NCBI RefSeq assembly: GCF_009818105.1
Contig: NZ_CP046564.1
Location: 2,046,001-2,110,000 of the forward strand
Origin: Bacillus sp. N1-1
Lineage (GTDB): Bacteria > Bacillota > Bacilli > Bacillales > Guptibacillaceae
Direction: 5' to 3'
Length of the DNA: 64,000 nt
A program made the position numbers and the translations under genes. How positions within the stretch are numbered: position 1 is the stretch's first letter; the number at the start of each line of letters is the position of its first letter. This document shows, in pieces, positions 52,577 through 62,463 of the stretch. The notes beneath the pieces are model-generated. The model was not told the DNA's origin and searched no databases. It worked only from the letters and a program-made list of their open reading frames with translations.

Positions 52577-52612
52577 CAAAAAAAGGAACTGATGCAGGCA
52601 TCAGTTCCTTTT
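52577..52612 (-). terminator. Terminator of the cold-shock gene
   Basis: AAGGAACTGATGC/GCATCAGTTCCTT hairpin; A-run on the plus strand gives U on the minus-strand transcript. Confidence 0.85.
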
Positions 52613-52622
52613 GGGTTTATAA

Positions 52623-52823
52623 TTAAAGTTTGTTTACGTTAGCAGCTTGAGGTCCGCGGTTTCCTTCAACGATTTCGAAAGAAACTTCTTGGCCTTCTTC
52701 TAGTGTTTTGAAACCTTCGTCATTGATTGCTGAGAAGTGTACGAATACATCGTCAGCTCCTTCGATTTCGATGAAACCGAATCCTTTTTCTGCATTAAAC
52801 CATTTTACTTTACCGTTTTGCAT
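52623..52823 (-). CDS. Cold-shock protein (CspB/CspD type)
   Basis: 66 residues, the standard length. RNA-binding motifs [16 protein letters not shown] (RNP1 region) and VFVHFSAI (RNP2) are intact. It binds single-stranded RNA/DNA and melts mRNA structure. AGGAGGAAC precedes the ATG. A promoter at 52982 would give a leader of about 150 nt, as usual for cold-shock genes. Which of cspB/C/D it corresponds to cannot be decided. Confidence 0.95.
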   Translation of the reverse strand: MQNGKVKWFNAEKGFGFIEIEGADDVFVHFSAINDEGFKTLEEGQEVSFEIVEGNRGPQAANVNKL

Positions 52824-52981
52824 GTTTGTTCCTCCTAAAAGCTTAGCACAATCCTTGTGCACTTTAAATTTCAACCATTCATCGGATGTTGAATAAGAGA
52901 TATTCGACGTGTACGAGAAGTGCACAAAAAATCGAATTCAAATTCTCAATCAAATATCCTATGTGATAAATGGTTAATTTA

Positions 52982-53010
52982 ACTATAACGTCTCACTATA
53001 AAAATGTCAA
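52982..53010 (-). promoter_or_regulatory. Promoter of the cold-shock gene
   Basis: On the minus strand TTGACA, 17-bp spacer, TATAGT. The long AT-rich leader 52824-52975 has no gene. Confidence 0.8.
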
Positions 53011-53106
53011 CACTACCTAGAGAATAGCACATAATCCTTAACGTAGAGAATAAAGTTGGGTAAGATGGAAAATGGAGTTATGCAATTTAATTTATGGAGG
53101 GGTTTT

Positions 53107-54795
53107 ATGAAGCCGGGACTAACATATAAAAGTGATATCGAAATTGCACAAGAATCTAAGATGACGCGAATTAAAACGATCGCTGCACAATTAGGGTTAC
53201 ATGAAGATGAATGGGAGCCATATGGTCATTATAAAGCGAAAATTTCATTAAATGCGATGAAACGTTTGAATACTCACCCTTCTGGTAAAGTAGTGCTTGT
53301 TACTGCAATCAATCCGACACCTGCAGGAGAAGGAAAAAGTACGGTAACAGTCGGTCTTGCTCAAGCATTAAATCGAATCGGTGAAAAAGCCATTGTCGCG
53401 ATGAGAGAACCTTCACTTGGGCCAAGCATGGGTATTAAAGGTGGTGCCGCTGGGGGAGGATATGCTCAAGTCATGCCCATGGAAGACATTAATCTTCATT
53501 TTACAGGAGATCTACATGCGATAACGTCTGCTCATAATGCTCTTTCAGCCCTTATCGATAACCATATTCATCAAGGGAATGAAGTCGGTTTTGATACTAG
53601 ACGCGTGACGTGGAAGCGAGTTGTGGATCTTAACGACCGGGCGTTACGAAACGTAATTGTTGGTTTAGGCGGTCCAACGCAAGGAGTGCCCCGTGAAGAC
53701 GGATTTGATATCACAGTGGCGTCAGAGATTATGGCGATTCTTTGTCTAGCATCAGATTTATCAGATTTGAAGAAGCGGATTGCTTCAATTGTGATCGGAT
53801 ATCGCTCAACGAAAGAGCCGATTACAGCTGGCGACTTAGGTGTAGAAGGGGCGATTACACTTCTATTAAAAGATGCCATGAACCCGAATCTCGTTCAGAC
53901 GTTAGAAAATACACCAGCGCTCATTCATGGGGGGCCATTCGCAAATATTGCTCATGGGTGCAATAGCGTCGTTGCAACGAAAATGGCTCAAAAGCTTTCT
54001 GATTATGTGATCACTGAAGCTGGTTTTGGGGCTGATTTAGGCGCTGAGAAGTTCTTTGATATTAAAACGAGAGCAGGGGAAATTGAACCAGCAGCAACCG
54101 TTATTGTTGCCACAATTCGTGCTCTCAAAATGCACGGCGGCGTAGCGAAGGATCAGCTAAAAAAAGAAGATGTTGGTGCGTTACAAGCAGGGCTTGTTAA
54201 TCTTGAGCATCATGTGGCTTCTGTTAAAAAATTTGGCGTACCATTTGTAGTGGCGATTAACCGTTTTGTGACTGATACCGAACTTGAAGTAAATGCATTG
54301 CTTCAATGGTGCAAGGAAAAGGATATACCAGTGGCTTTAACAGACGTATGGGCGAATGGTGGAGAAGGTGGCGTGGAACTTGCTAAAACGTTATTAAACG
54401 AAATGGAACAAAACGAGAACCATTTCAAACCTCTCTATGAACTTGAAAGTACCATTCAAGAAAAGTTGGAAACAATCGCAACAGAAATTTATGGAGCTGA
54501 AGGCGTTGATTTGTCCGCTAAAGCAAAGAAGCAAATGCATGAATTTGAGGGAAATGGGTGGGGGCATCTGCCGATTTGTATGGCGAAAACGCAGTATTCA
54601 CTTTCGGACGATCCTTTACTACTCGGACGGCCATCTGGCTTTCGAATAACGATCCGTGAATTTCGCCCTTCCATTGGAGCCGGATTTATCGTAGCATTAA
54701 CCGGTAACGTAATGACCATGCCAGGATTACCTAAAAAACCAGCAGCTCTTAATATGGATGTTTCAGAAGATGGAACCGCAATTGGGCTTTTCTAG
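53107..54795 (+). CDS. fhs: Formate-tetrahydrofolate ligase
   Basis: 562 residues, the FTHFS length. P-loop [16 protein letters not shown] near residue 74, then [18 protein letters not shown] and [24 protein letters not shown], and GEIMTMPGLP-like [12 protein letters not shown] at the end. It makes 10-formyl-THF from formate and ATP. ATG 53107 after TGGAGGGG; the longer frame adds 17 residues without support. Monocistronic or with the downstream thioesterase (16 nt gap). Confidence 0.95.
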   Translation: MKPGLTYKSDIEIAQESKMTRIKTIAAQLGLHEDEWEPYGHYKAKISLNAMKRLNTHPSGKVVLVTAINPTPAGEGKSTVTVGLAQALNRIGEKAIVAMREPSLGPSMGIKGGAAGGGYAQVMPMEDINLHFTGDLHAITSAHNALSALIDNHIHQGNEVGFDTRRVTWKRVVDLNDRALRNVIVGLGGPTQGVPREDGFDITVASEIMAILCLASDLSDLKKRIASIVIGYRSTKEPITAGDLGVEGAITLLLKDAMNPNLVQTLENTPALIHGGPFANIAHGCNSVVATKMAQKLSDYVITEAGFGADLGAEKFFDIKTRAGEIEPAATVIVATIRALKMHGGVAKDQLKKEDVGALQAGLVNLEHHVASVKKFGVPFVVAINRFVTDTELEVNALLQWCKEKDIPVALTDVWANGGEGGVELAKTLLNEMEQNENHFKPLYELESTIQEKLETIATEIYGAEGVDLSAKAKKQMHEFEGNGWGHLPICMAKTQYSLSDDPLLLGRPSGFRITIREFRPSIGAGFIVALTGNVMTMPGLPKKPAALNMDVSEDGTAIGLF

Positions 54796-54811
54796 AAAGT
54801 GTGGCTAAAAA

Positions 54812-55330
54812 ATGTCGAATACTGCTTTATCAAAGAAATTAATACGTGATTCTAGAACGACAAAATCGAGCTTTGTATTACCCTCTGACACGAATACACA
54901 CGGAACACTATTTGGTGGTAAACTAATGTCTTACATAGATGACATCGCGGCGATTGCAGCGTCAAAGCACGCTAGATCCGCTGTTGTCACTGCATCAGCG
55001 GACTCCATAGATTTTCTAAGTCCGATTCGTGAAGGAGAAGTCGTTAGCTTAGAAGCCTATGTAAGCTGGACGCATAATACATCAATGGAAGTGTTTGTGA
55101 AAATCTTTGCGGAAAATGTGATTTCGAGTAAAAAGAAGGTATGTGCTACATCTTTTTTAACGTTTGTGGCGCTAGATGAAGAAAGCGTTCCGGCAAGGGT
55201 ACCAGAAGCAATGCCTGAAACGGAAGAAGAGAAGTTCGTGAACGATGGTGGTTACGAACGTATGAAAGCGAGAAAGGCTAGAAGGAAACATTCACAGACG
55301 CTAGCAAGTGAATTTGGCGTTTTTTCTTAA
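54812..55330 (+). CDS. Acyl-CoA thioesterase (YkhA-like hotdog)
   Basis: 172 residues. Hotdog fold: DTNTHGTLFGGKLMSYIDDIAAIAA carries the catalytic Asn/Asp region of the BFIT/YciA group, followed by VVTASADSIDFLSPI. Hydrolyses medium- or long-chain acyl-CoA. Starts 16 nt after fhs with a weak binding site (GTGTGG), so may depend on coupling to it. Confidence 0.88.
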   Translation: MSNTALSKKLIRDSRTTKSSFVLPSDTNTHGTLFGGKLMSYIDDIAAIAASKHARSAVVTASADSIDFLSPIREGEVVSLEAYVSWTHNTSMEVFVKIFAENVISSKKKVCATSFLTFVALDEESVPARVPEAMPETEEEKFVNDGGYERMKARKARRKHSQTLASEFGVFS

Positions 55331-55340
55331 GCTTCTCCAC

Positions 55341-55367
55341 AAAAAAAGATCTGCTAACAGCAGATCT
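55341..55367 (-). terminator. Terminator of the DUF2524 gene
   Basis: AGATCTGCT/AGCAGATCT with a 3-nt loop; A7 on the plus strand gives U on the minus transcript. Confidence 0.75.
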
Positions 55368-55636
55368 CACGTTTCAAATCCAAGGATGAAATTATTCTGT
55401 CGATCCTGAATTTGCTGTTGCGCTCTATGAAGCGCGTCACGCTGTTCAGGATTTGCACTGTGAATCATTTTATCAAGTTCAACAGACATTCGTTCAAGCA
55501 ATTGTTGCGTTTCTGTATAACCCTTATCGTTGACCGCTGATTGCTGCTTTGTAGCTAGTTGGAGCTGCTCGTCAGCATATTCAGTTAGCTCATGAGCGTT
55601 TTTTAACATTTCTTCTACTTTACGGTATGTGGACAT
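55367..55636 (-). CDS. DUF2524 family protein (YtzC-like)
   Basis: 89 residues, helical: STYRKVEEMLKNAHELTEYADEQ then YTETQQLLERMSVELDKMIH and DALHRAQQQIQDRQN. Matches YtzC of Bacillus. Function unknown. ATG 55636 after GGAGAGG; a longer frame upstream encodes an unlikely hydrophobic extension. Terminator directly after the stop. Confidence 0.82.
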   Translation of the reverse strand: MSTYRKVEEMLKNAHELTEYADEQLQLATKQQSAVNDKGYTETQQLLERMSVELDKMIHSANPEQRDALHRAQQQIQDRQNNFILGFET

Positions 55637-55766
55637 GAGGAACCTCTCCTTTTGTATTGATTCATGATTAGTATTGACAGGAAAGATACTTTTATGAGAA
55701 CGAATGGGAAATAACAGAAGTGAAAGTGATATACTAAGATGAGAAACAAGAAAGGCGTGAATCAAG

Positions 55767-56627
55767 TTGGCAAGTGAATTACATGCAGGAGAAATGACTA
55801 CGTTACGTGTCGCACGTATGCAAGAATACGGCTATTTTTTAACAAATGGATATGAAGATGTGATGCTTCATAAAAAAGAAGCTAAAAATCATTACGAAGA
55901 AGATGATGAAGTAGAGGTATTTTTATACCACGATCATCAAGGAAGGCTTTCAGCAACTGAGACTGTTCCACTCGTAACGATGGATTCCTTTTCGATTCTA
56001 AAAGTTGTAGAAGTAAAGCGAAGCCTTGGTGTATTTGTGGATATTGGTATTCAAAAGGACATGCTTTTATCAAAAGATGACCTTCCTTATGACTGGGCAA
56101 CCTGGCCGGCTATTGGTGATGAGCTCTATTGTGGACTAAAGCTTGATAAAAAACAGCGTCTTTTTGCTGATTTAAGTAAATTTGAAGAAATCCAGGAACT
56201 TTCGGTTGCAGCACCAGCCGATAGCAAAAATGCTGAAGTAGAAGGACTTGTTTTCCGCTTCCTTGATGATGGCGTTTCAATTCTGACCAGTGAAGGGTAT
56301 CTTGCTTATTTGCATAAAGATGAGATGAAAGAACAAGTAAGACTTGGTCAGCGTCTTACAATGAGAATTACATTTGTAAGAGAAGACGGTCGTGTGAATG
56401 TATCGACAAGACCTCTTGTAAAAGAAGCAAGACTTGAGGATTCAGATCGCCTTGTTGCATATATGGAGAAGCACGGCAATCAAATGCCTTTTACTGACAA
56501 AAGTGATCCAGAAGCGATTAAGAATGAATTTAACATAAGTAAAGCTGCTTTTAAGCGCGCAATGGGGAAATTGATCAAGGAAAAGAAAGTTGAACAACAA
56601 GAGGGAGTCACCATTTTAAAATCCTAA
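55767..56627 (+). CDS. cvfB: S1 RNA-binding protein CvfB (YitL)
   Basis: 286 residues. Three S1-like beta-barrels (TTLRVARMQEYGYFLTN; LKVVEVKRSLGVFVDIGIQKDMLL; GLVFRFLDDGVSILT) and a C-terminal winged helix (KNEFNISKAAFKRAMGKLIKEKKV). CvfB binds RNA and affects virulence in Staphylococcus; general regulator in Bacilli. TTG start 13 nt after GAAAGGCG is weak but no other start keeps the first domain. Confidence 0.92.
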   Translation: MASELHAGEMTTLRVARMQEYGYFLTNGYEDVMLHKKEAKNHYEEDDEVEVFLYHDHQGRLSATETVPLVTMDSFSILKVVEVKRSLGVFVDIGIQKDMLLSKDDLPYDWATWPAIGDELYCGLKLDKKQRLFADLSKFEEIQELSVAAPADSKNAEVEGLVFRFLDDGVSILTSEGYLAYLHKDEMKEQVRLGQRLTMRITFVREDGRVNVSTRPLVKEARLEDSDRLVAYMEKHGNQMPFTDKSDPEAIKNEFNISKAAFKRAMGKLIKEKKVEQQEGVTILKS

Positions 56628-56704
56628 TATGTCATCTTTTTCTTCGTGTAACTGGAGCTTACGGGCTAATACTATACCTAAGCTCCTAGAAAGGGGGCAA
56701 GTCA

Positions 56705-56962
56705 TTGGACATTACTGACTATGACAAAGCTCTATATTACACGCATCATTGTGCTTGCATTGATCTTAGCGTTTTGATGATGAAAACAGAAGATGACATC
56801 CTTTCGAAGCGAATTGAACAATTTGTTCATGCCTTTATACGTGAAACTGAATTTATGAAGGTAAAGGAAGCACGTGATACGCTTCTATCCTACATTGATT
56901 ACGTATATCGGATGGAACCCGACCTTAGTGAAATTGCCGCTATAAATCAGACTTTAGACTGA
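56705..56962 (+). CDS. YhdB-like small protein
   Basis: 85 residues: TDYDKALYYTHHCACIDLSVLMMKTEDDILSK, then EQFVHAFIRETEF and LLSYIDYVYRM. The pattern D-Y-D-x-A-L-Y-Y-T-H resembles B. subtilis YhdB as I recall; not certain. Function unknown. Start codon TTG after GAAAGGGGG. A weak hairpin with T7 follows at 56959. Confidence 0.7.
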   Translation: MDITDYDKALYYTHHCACIDLSVLMMKTEDDILSKRIEQFVHAFIRETEFMKVKEARDTLLSYIDYVYRMEPDLSEIAAINQTLD

Positions 56963-57010
56963 CCTCAAACATACGGGGTCGGTTTTTTTATTGTTAAAAA
57001 GGTTTAAAAT

Positions 57011-57028
57011 TGTCGAAAAGGGTATAAT
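57011..57028 (+). promoter_or_regulatory. Spo0A box next to a -10 element, GH15-like gene
   Basis: TGTCGAA at 57011-57017, then TATAAT at 57023-57028. No good -35 is seen, as is common for Spo0A-activated promoters. Start codon at 57060. Confidence 0.5.
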
Positions 57029-57059
57029 TGTAGTAAAAAATAAGGAGCAGGTGAGTAAT

Positions 57060-58070
57060 ATGAATCAACAGCAGCTGCACAGTGTACTTGAAAGTATGCG
57101 ACTACCCAATGGAGCTTATGTTGCAAGTACATCCGATGATTACGACTACGTTTGGATCAGAGATGTATGCTATGCGGTTATGCCATATTTAAATTCTAAA
57201 TGTTCACGATATGAAAAAGCGTATCATGCTTTACTCACATTACTTAGAAAATATGAGTGGAAGCTTGATATTCATACCGAACAAAAACCACATTATTTAC
57301 ATGAATACATTCATGCACGTTATACGAGAAATTTAGAAGAAATTCCCGTTGAATGGGGACATGCGCAAAATGATGCGATTGGTATTATGTTATTCGGAAT
57401 CGGTCAGGGAATTCAAAATGGTAAGCCGATGTTAAGAGACAAAGTAGACCATCGCATCGTTCAAAAACTTGTAGACTATCTGGAATGTCTCGAATACTGG
57501 AAAAGCCCTGATAATGGCATGTGGGAAGAAAATGTAGAACTACATGCGTCAAGCGTTGGAGCGTGTGTAGCGGGACTAAAAGCCGTTAAAACTCTCGTTA
57601 ACGTACCGTCTTACATGATTGAAGAAGGTGAAAAAGCTTTAGATAAACTGTTGCCTTGTGAAAGTGAAACGAAGGAAACGGATTTAGCTCTTTTATCATT
57701 AATTTATCCTTTAAATGTTGTTTCAAGAGAACAAGCTATACAAATTGTGGACCGAGTTACAGATCGACTTGAGCGTGAACGAGGCATTATCCGATATGAA
57801 AATGATGTGTATTATAATGAAGGTAGCGAAGCGGAATGGTGTTTCGGGTTCCCGTGGTTAGGCCTTTGCTATGAGCAGCTAGGAGAACTTGATAAAATGA
57901 GTGAATACTGGTCGAAAACGATGAGTATAACACCTGAAAGTGGAAAAATCCCTGAACTCTATATTGGCGGTACGAATATTCCAAATAAAAATACACCGCT
58001 AGCTTGGTCAATTTCCATGGCTTATCAACTTCAAGTACGGATGAATGAAATGCAAGAGAATGTTTCTTAA
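57060..58070 (+). CDS. Glycoside hydrolase family 15-like protein
   Basis: 336 residues. YDYVWIRDVCYAV resembles the substrate block of glucoamylase-type (GH15) enzymes and phosphorylase kinase alpha subunits. VEWGHAQNDAIGIM and GMWEEN follow, and GSEAEWCFGFPWLGLCYEQ near the end. Only about half the usual GH15 length, so likely an (alpha/alpha)6 domain alone. ATG 57060 after AAGGAGCAGGTG. It stands directly before the glycogen operon, suggesting glucan trimming, but is separated by a terminator. Confidence 0.8.
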   Translation: MNQQQLHSVLESMRLPNGAYVASTSDDYDYVWIRDVCYAVMPYLNSKCSRYEKAYHALLTLLRKYEWKLDIHTEQKPHYLHEYIHARYTRNLEEIPVEWGHAQNDAIGIMLFGIGQGIQNGKPMLRDKVDHRIVQKLVDYLECLEYWKSPDNGMWEENVELHASSVGACVAGLKAVKTLVNVPSYMIEEGEKALDKLLPCESETKETDLALLSLIYPLNVVSREQAIQIVDRVTDRLERERGIIRYENDVYYNEGSEAEWCFGFPWLGLCYEQLGELDKMSEYWSKTMSITPESGKIPELYIGGTNIPNKNTPLAWSISMAYQLQVRMNEMQENVS

Positions 58071-58089
58071 GGTTTATTTATAAATGTGG

Positions 58090-58120
58090 AAGGTTGCGTG
58101 TTGTAGCGCAACCTTTTTTT
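58090..58120 (+). terminator. Terminator between the GH15-like gene and glgB
   Basis: AGGTTGCG/CGCAACCT stem, then T7. Confidence 0.85.
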
Positions 58121-58150
58121 ATTGCAATTTATGAAAAAATATTCCCTTAT

Positions 58151-58180
58151 TTGTCGAAAAATACATGTATTTTTCGACAA
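58151..58180. promoter_or_regulatory. 30-bp perfect palindrome with two inverted Spo0A boxes
   Basis: TTGTCGAAAAATACA followed by its exact reverse complement. Each arm holds TGTCGAA (58152-58158 and 58173-58179 on the minus strand). A further single box, TGTCGAA, lies at 58212-58218. About 105 bp before glgB. Confidence 0.6.
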
Positions 58181-58284
58181 TAAATTTTTTAAAAGGAAAC
58201 CTAAAGGTACGTGTCGAATCTTTAGGATGTAGAGGATAAGTATCGTGGAATCCCTCTATTTATCAATGAGAGCGAGGTGTCGCA

Positions 58285-60192
58285 ATGACTGTATCTATGC
58301 CGACAGAGTATGATCGGTATCTATTTCATCAGGGAAATTTATTTCAGGCTTATCGTTCAATGGGCGCCCATTTAAGGGAAGAAGATGGACGGTTTGGAGT
58401 CAGGTTTACAGTCTGGGCTCCTCATGCTGCAGCAGTAGCCGTAACAGGGAATTTTAATCAATGGGATCCCACATCGCATCGTATGGAAAAAGTGGAAGAG
58501 TCAGGACTATGGTCGTTATTTGTAGAACACTTATCAGAAAATGAGCTCTACAAATATGCTGTCGAAACAACTGCAGGGGAGACGCTCATGAAGTCTGATC
58601 CTTATGCTTTCTACTCAGAACTTAAACCGAAGACGGCTTCCATCGTAAAAAAAGTTGATAACTTTGACTGGCATGATACGAAGTGGATGGCGAAACGAAA
58701 GAAAACTGCCCCATATGATGGACCGCTATCAATTTATGAAGTTCATCCTGGTTCATGGCGTAGGAAAGAAGATGGTTCTTATTATTCCTATAAGGATCTT
58801 ATGCATGAATTGATTCCTTATGTGAAGGAACATGGGTACACACACATTGAACTAATGCCGGTAATGGAGCATCCATTTGATCGCTCGTGGGGCTATCAAA
58901 TTACAGGGTACTTTTCTGTCACAAGCCGGTTTGGTGAGCCTGATGATTTAAAAGCGTTTATCGATAAATGTCATCAGGAAGATATTGGTGTGATTCTTGA
59001 TTGGGTGCCTGCTCATTTTTGTAAAGATGCCCACGGCCTCGGTCAGTTTGACGGCGGACCGGTATTTGAACCGTCTGATCCAGCTCGAGCGGAACGACAC
59101 AATTGGGGAACGTACAATTTCGATTATAGTAAACCTGAAGTGGTCAGTTTTCTTATCTCGAATGCTGTCTTCTGGTTTGACTATTACCATATTGATGGGT
59201 TAAGAGTTGATGCAGTTTCACAGATGCTACTTTATCACCATGACCATGAAAGCGGTGGCGTGGAAGGGGAGAATTCTGCAGCAAAGGAATTTATTCAGAA
59301 ATTAAATCGAACAATCTTTGAACAATTCCCAAATGTTTTAATGATGGCAGAAGAGTCGACTGATTATCCGCTAGTAAGCGCACCTATTCATGAAGGTGGC
59401 CTCGGTTTCAATTATAAATGGAACATGGGATGGATGAATGATGTTCTGAAGTACATGGAGCTTCACATGGATGATCGCAAACACCATCATAACTTGTTAA
59501 CGTTCTCTTTTTTCTACGCTTTTTCAGAAAACTATCTATTGCCGCTTTCACATGATGAAGTGGTACATGGGAAAAAATCATTGCTAAATAAGATGCCAGG
59601 TGACTATTGGCAAAAATTTGCCAATCTTCGAACGCTTTATGGGTACATGATGGCTCATCCGGGGAAAAAACTCCTTTTTATGGGAGGAGAATTTGGTCAA
59701 TTCGTTGAATGGAAAGATTTATCTGAGCTTGATTGGTTGCTTTTTGACTATGACATGCATAGGAAGATGAACGCTTATGTAAAAGATCTCAATCATTTTT
59801 ATCTTGATTCAAGGGCAATGTGGCGCATTGATCATGAGTCTGAAGGATTTGAATGGATCGATGCGAACGATAACGCACAGTCTGTCCTCACCTTTATGAG
59901 AAAAGGCAAAGCAAAAGGAGATTGCGATATCGCGATTATTAATTTTTCTCCTAATGTGTACTATGATTATCGGATTGGCGTTCCATCTACTGGAACGTAT
60001 ATTGAAATGTTTAATAGCGATCAAGAAAAGTACGGTGGGTCAGGTCAGCTAAACGCAGACGAATTGCAAAGCGAAAAAACGCCATATCACAATCAACCTT
60101 ATAGTCTGATGCTTAAAGTACCACCGCTTGGAATTGTTGTTCTCGGCAAAAAAAATAAAAGCAACCTTGAAAGGAGAAATCGCTATGTCTAA
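58285..60192 (+). CDS. glgB: 1,4-alpha-glucan branching enzyme
   Basis: 635 residues. CBM48 near the start ([21 protein letters not shown]), GH13 catalytic domain with Asp in [11 protein letters not shown], Glu in MMAEEST, Asp in [11 protein letters not shown]. It makes alpha-1,6 branches on glycogen. GAGCGAGGTG precedes the ATG. Overlaps glgC start by 8 nt, so coupled. Upstream: 30-bp palindrome with Spo0A boxes. Confidence 0.96.
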   Translation: MTVSMPTEYDRYLFHQGNLFQAYRSMGAHLREEDGRFGVRFTVWAPHAAAVAVTGNFNQWDPTSHRMEKVEESGLWSLFVEHLSENELYKYAVETTAGETLMKSDPYAFYSELKPKTASIVKKVDNFDWHDTKWMAKRKKTAPYDGPLSIYEVHPGSWRRKEDGSYYSYKDLMHELIPYVKEHGYTHIELMPVMEHPFDRSWGYQITGYFSVTSRFGEPDDLKAFIDKCHQEDIGVILDWVPAHFCKDAHGLGQFDGGPVFEPSDPARAERHNWGTYNFDYSKPEVVSFLISNAVFWFDYYHIDGLRVDAVSQMLLYHHDHESGGVEGENSAAKEFIQKLNRTIFEQFPNVLMMAEESTDYPLVSAPIHEGGLGFNYKWNMGWMNDVLKYMELHMDDRKHHHNLLTFSFFYAFSENYLLPLSHDEVVHGKKSLLNKMPGDYWQKFANLRTLYGYMMAHPGKKLLFMGGEFGQFVEWKDLSELDWLLFDYDMHRKMNAYVKDLNHFYLDSRAMWRIDHESEGFEWIDANDNAQSVLTFMRKGKAKGDCDIAIINFSPNVYYDYRIGVPSTGTYIEMFNSDQEKYGGSGQLNADELQSEKTPYHNQPYSLMLKVPPLGIVVLGKKNKSNLERRNRYV

Positions 60193-61324
60193 AAAACGTT
60201 GTGTCGCCATGCTACTCGCAGGAGGTCAGGGGACAAGATTAGGAAAATTAACCACTCGTCTTGCGAAGCCTGCCGTTCCGTTCGGAGGTAAATATCGCAT
60301 TATAGATTTCACCCTTAGTAATTGTAGCAATTCCGGTATTGATACGGTTGGTGTTCTCACACAATATCAGCCGTACATACTCAATTCGTATATCGGAATT
60401 GGCAGTTCATGGGATCTGGACCGAAAAAATGGAGGCGTTTCCGTACTTCCCCCTTATATGGGCCAAAAGGGCGGCGAGTGGTACCGCGGCACAGCGAATG
60501 CGATTTACCAGAACATGTACTATATCAAGCAATATGACCCAGAATATGTTCTTGTTATTTCAGGAGACCACATTTATAAAATGGATTATTCTGAGATGCT
60601 TGATTATCATGAGCAGCGTGATGCAGATGCAACGATCGGGGTTCTTGAAGTACCATGGAATGAAGCAAGTCGCTTCGGTATTATGAATACGGATGACGAA
60701 GATCGGATTGTTGAGTTTCAAGAGAAACCAGCTGAACCGAAAACAAATTTAGCATCGATGGGCATTTATATTTTCAATTGGAAAACGCTTGAAAAATATT
60801 TGACAGAAGATGAGGAAAATCCTGGATCATCCAATGACTTTGGTAAAGATATTATTCCAGCCATGATTGAAGACGAAAAGAACGTATTTGCCTACTCATT
60901 CAATGGATACTGGAAGGATGTTGGAACATTACAAAGCTTGTGGGAAGCAAACATGGATCTTCTCGATGATGATCCAGCCTTGATTCTTAATGATCCAGCC
61001 TGGAAAATCTATTCGGTGAATCCAAATCAACCACCACAATATATCGCTCCTCAAGCGAAAGTGACACGTTCACTAGTAAATGAAGGGTGCGTTGTGTATG
61101 GCGACGTTTATCGATCGGTTCTTTTCTATGGCGTGCACGTTGGACTTGGAAGTACGATTCGAAACTCAATCATTATGCCAAATGTAAAAATTGGAGCAAA
61201 CGTAACGATCGAAAACGCGATTGTAGAAAGTGGCACTGTAGTAGAAGATGGTATGACGTTAGGGTCAAGTGATGGTTCCATTTCTTTAATTGCTGATGGC
61301 GAAATCGTCTCGGTACCAAAATAG
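60185..61324 (+). CDS. glgC: Glucose-1-phosphate adenylyltransferase GlgC
   Basis: 379 residues. N-terminal nucleotidyltransferase signature [15 protein letters not shown], the G-D-H-I-Y-K-M-D motif ([10 protein letters not shown]), GTANAIYQN, and a left-handed beta helix from about residue 290 ([13 protein letters not shown]). It makes ADP-glucose, committing carbon to glycogen. ATG 60185 after AAGGAGAAAT, within the glgB end. Confidence 0.95.
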   Translation: MSKKRCVAMLLAGGQGTRLGKLTTRLAKPAVPFGGKYRIIDFTLSNCSNSGIDTVGVLTQYQPYILNSYIGIGSSWDLDRKNGGVSVLPPYMGQKGGEWYRGTANAIYQNMYYIKQYDPEYVLVISGDHIYKMDYSEMLDYHEQRDADATIGVLEVPWNEASRFGIMNTDDEDRIVEFQEKPAEPKTNLASMGIYIFNWKTLEKYLTEDEENPGSSNDFGKDIIPAMIEDEKNVFAYSFNGYWKDVGTLQSLWEANMDLLDDDPALILNDPAWKIYSVNPNQPPQYIAPQAKVTRSLVNEGCVVYGDVYRSVLFYGVHVGLGSTIRNSIIMPNVKIGANVTIENAIVESGTVVEDGMTLGSSDGSISLIADGEIVSVPK

Positions 61325-61341
61325 AGTAGGGGGATTAAACG

Positions 61342-62448
61342 ATGAAAAAAGTAGTAGGAGTTATTAACCTCGTAGATGAAAAAAACACACTAAGTGAGTT
61401 AACCAATCATCGGAGCTTTGCCTCTGTTCCATTTGCAGGGCGGTATCGACTGATCGATTTCTCTTTATCAAACTTAACAAATGCAGGTGTTAACACGGTA
61501 GCGGTTTTCACTCGTGAAAAATACCGTTCATTATTTGACCATTTAGGTTCTGGCCGAGAGTGGGATCTTGATCGCCAACAGGGAGGTCTCTTCTTCCAGC
61601 CTCCTGCAGATGAAGAACGCAGAAATTCTGGCGACATCCATTCATTTTATGAAAACCTTTCCTTCTTTAAGAGAAGCCTTTCTCATTATGTTCTTGTCAC
61701 AAACGGACAGCTTGTCTGGAACGTAGATTTCGATCAAATTATTGACGAACATGAGGCCGAGAATGCTGATATAACGGTTGTATACAAACCTTGTGACGAC
61801 CCTTATACGAGTGGCAGTCATTATAACGTGTTATATACGAACGATGATGAACGGGTAGATCGGTTAAATTTAGGTGTTGAACCGTTACCAGGAGATAACG
61901 TGTTTTTGAACACGTTCTTGGTGAAATCATCTCTCCTTATTTCTCTTGTTGAAGATAGCATTGAGAGTGGGAAGCATGAGTCAATTAATGAAGCGATTGC
62001 TGCAAATTTAGATCGTTACCATGTACACGCCCATCATTTTGGTGGATATGTTACCTTCATCGATAGTGTTGAGAGCTACTATCGTTATAGTATGGAAATG
62101 CTTGATCCAAATGTGACGCAGGAATTATTTTATAACACGGGTCCAATTTATACGAAAGTAAAGCACGAATCACCTGCGAAGTATTTAGAAAGCTCCAGCG
62201 TGTCGAACTCCTTGATTGCAAACGGCTGTACGATTTCGGGGACGGTAGAAAATAGCATTTTGTTTAGAGGAATTAGAGTTGGAAAAGGTGCGGTTATTAA
62301 AAACAGTATCATTATGCAGAAGTGTGAAATTGGTGAGGGTGCAGTGATTGAGAATGTGATTCTAGATAAAGACGTTTCCGTATCACCAAACGAGAAGGTA
62401 ATTTCTGAAGATCAACCACGCGTTATCGCAAAATCGACTGTCATCTAG
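61342..62448 (+). CDS. glgD: GlgD, non-catalytic-type ADP-glucose pyrophosphorylase subunit
   Basis: 368 residues, paralogous to GlgC. The G-G-x-G-x-R-L loop is absent (INLVDEKNTLSELTN in its place), and the D-H catalytic region is changed to TNGQLVWNVDFDQI, as in GlgD. It forms a mixed complex with GlgC and raises its activity. Beta helix at the end (SILFRGIRVGKGAVIKNSIIM). AGGGGGATTAAACG before the ATG, 17 nt after glgC. Confidence 0.94.
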   Translation: MKKVVGVINLVDEKNTLSELTNHRSFASVPFAGRYRLIDFSLSNLTNAGVNTVAVFTREKYRSLFDHLGSGREWDLDRQQGGLFFQPPADEERRNSGDIHSFYENLSFFKRSLSHYVLVTNGQLVWNVDFDQIIDEHEAENADITVVYKPCDDPYTSGSHYNVLYTNDDERVDRLNLGVEPLPGDNVFLNTFLVKSSLLISLVEDSIESGKHESINEAIAANLDRYHVHAHHFGGYVTFIDSVESYYRYSMEMLDPNVTQELFYNTGPIYTKVKHESPAKYLESSSVSNSLIANGCTISGTVENSILFRGIRVGKGAVIKNSIIMQKCEIGEGAVIENVILDKDVSVSPNEKVISEDQPRVIAKSTVI

Positions 62449-62463
62449 TAGGGGGAACTTGTA

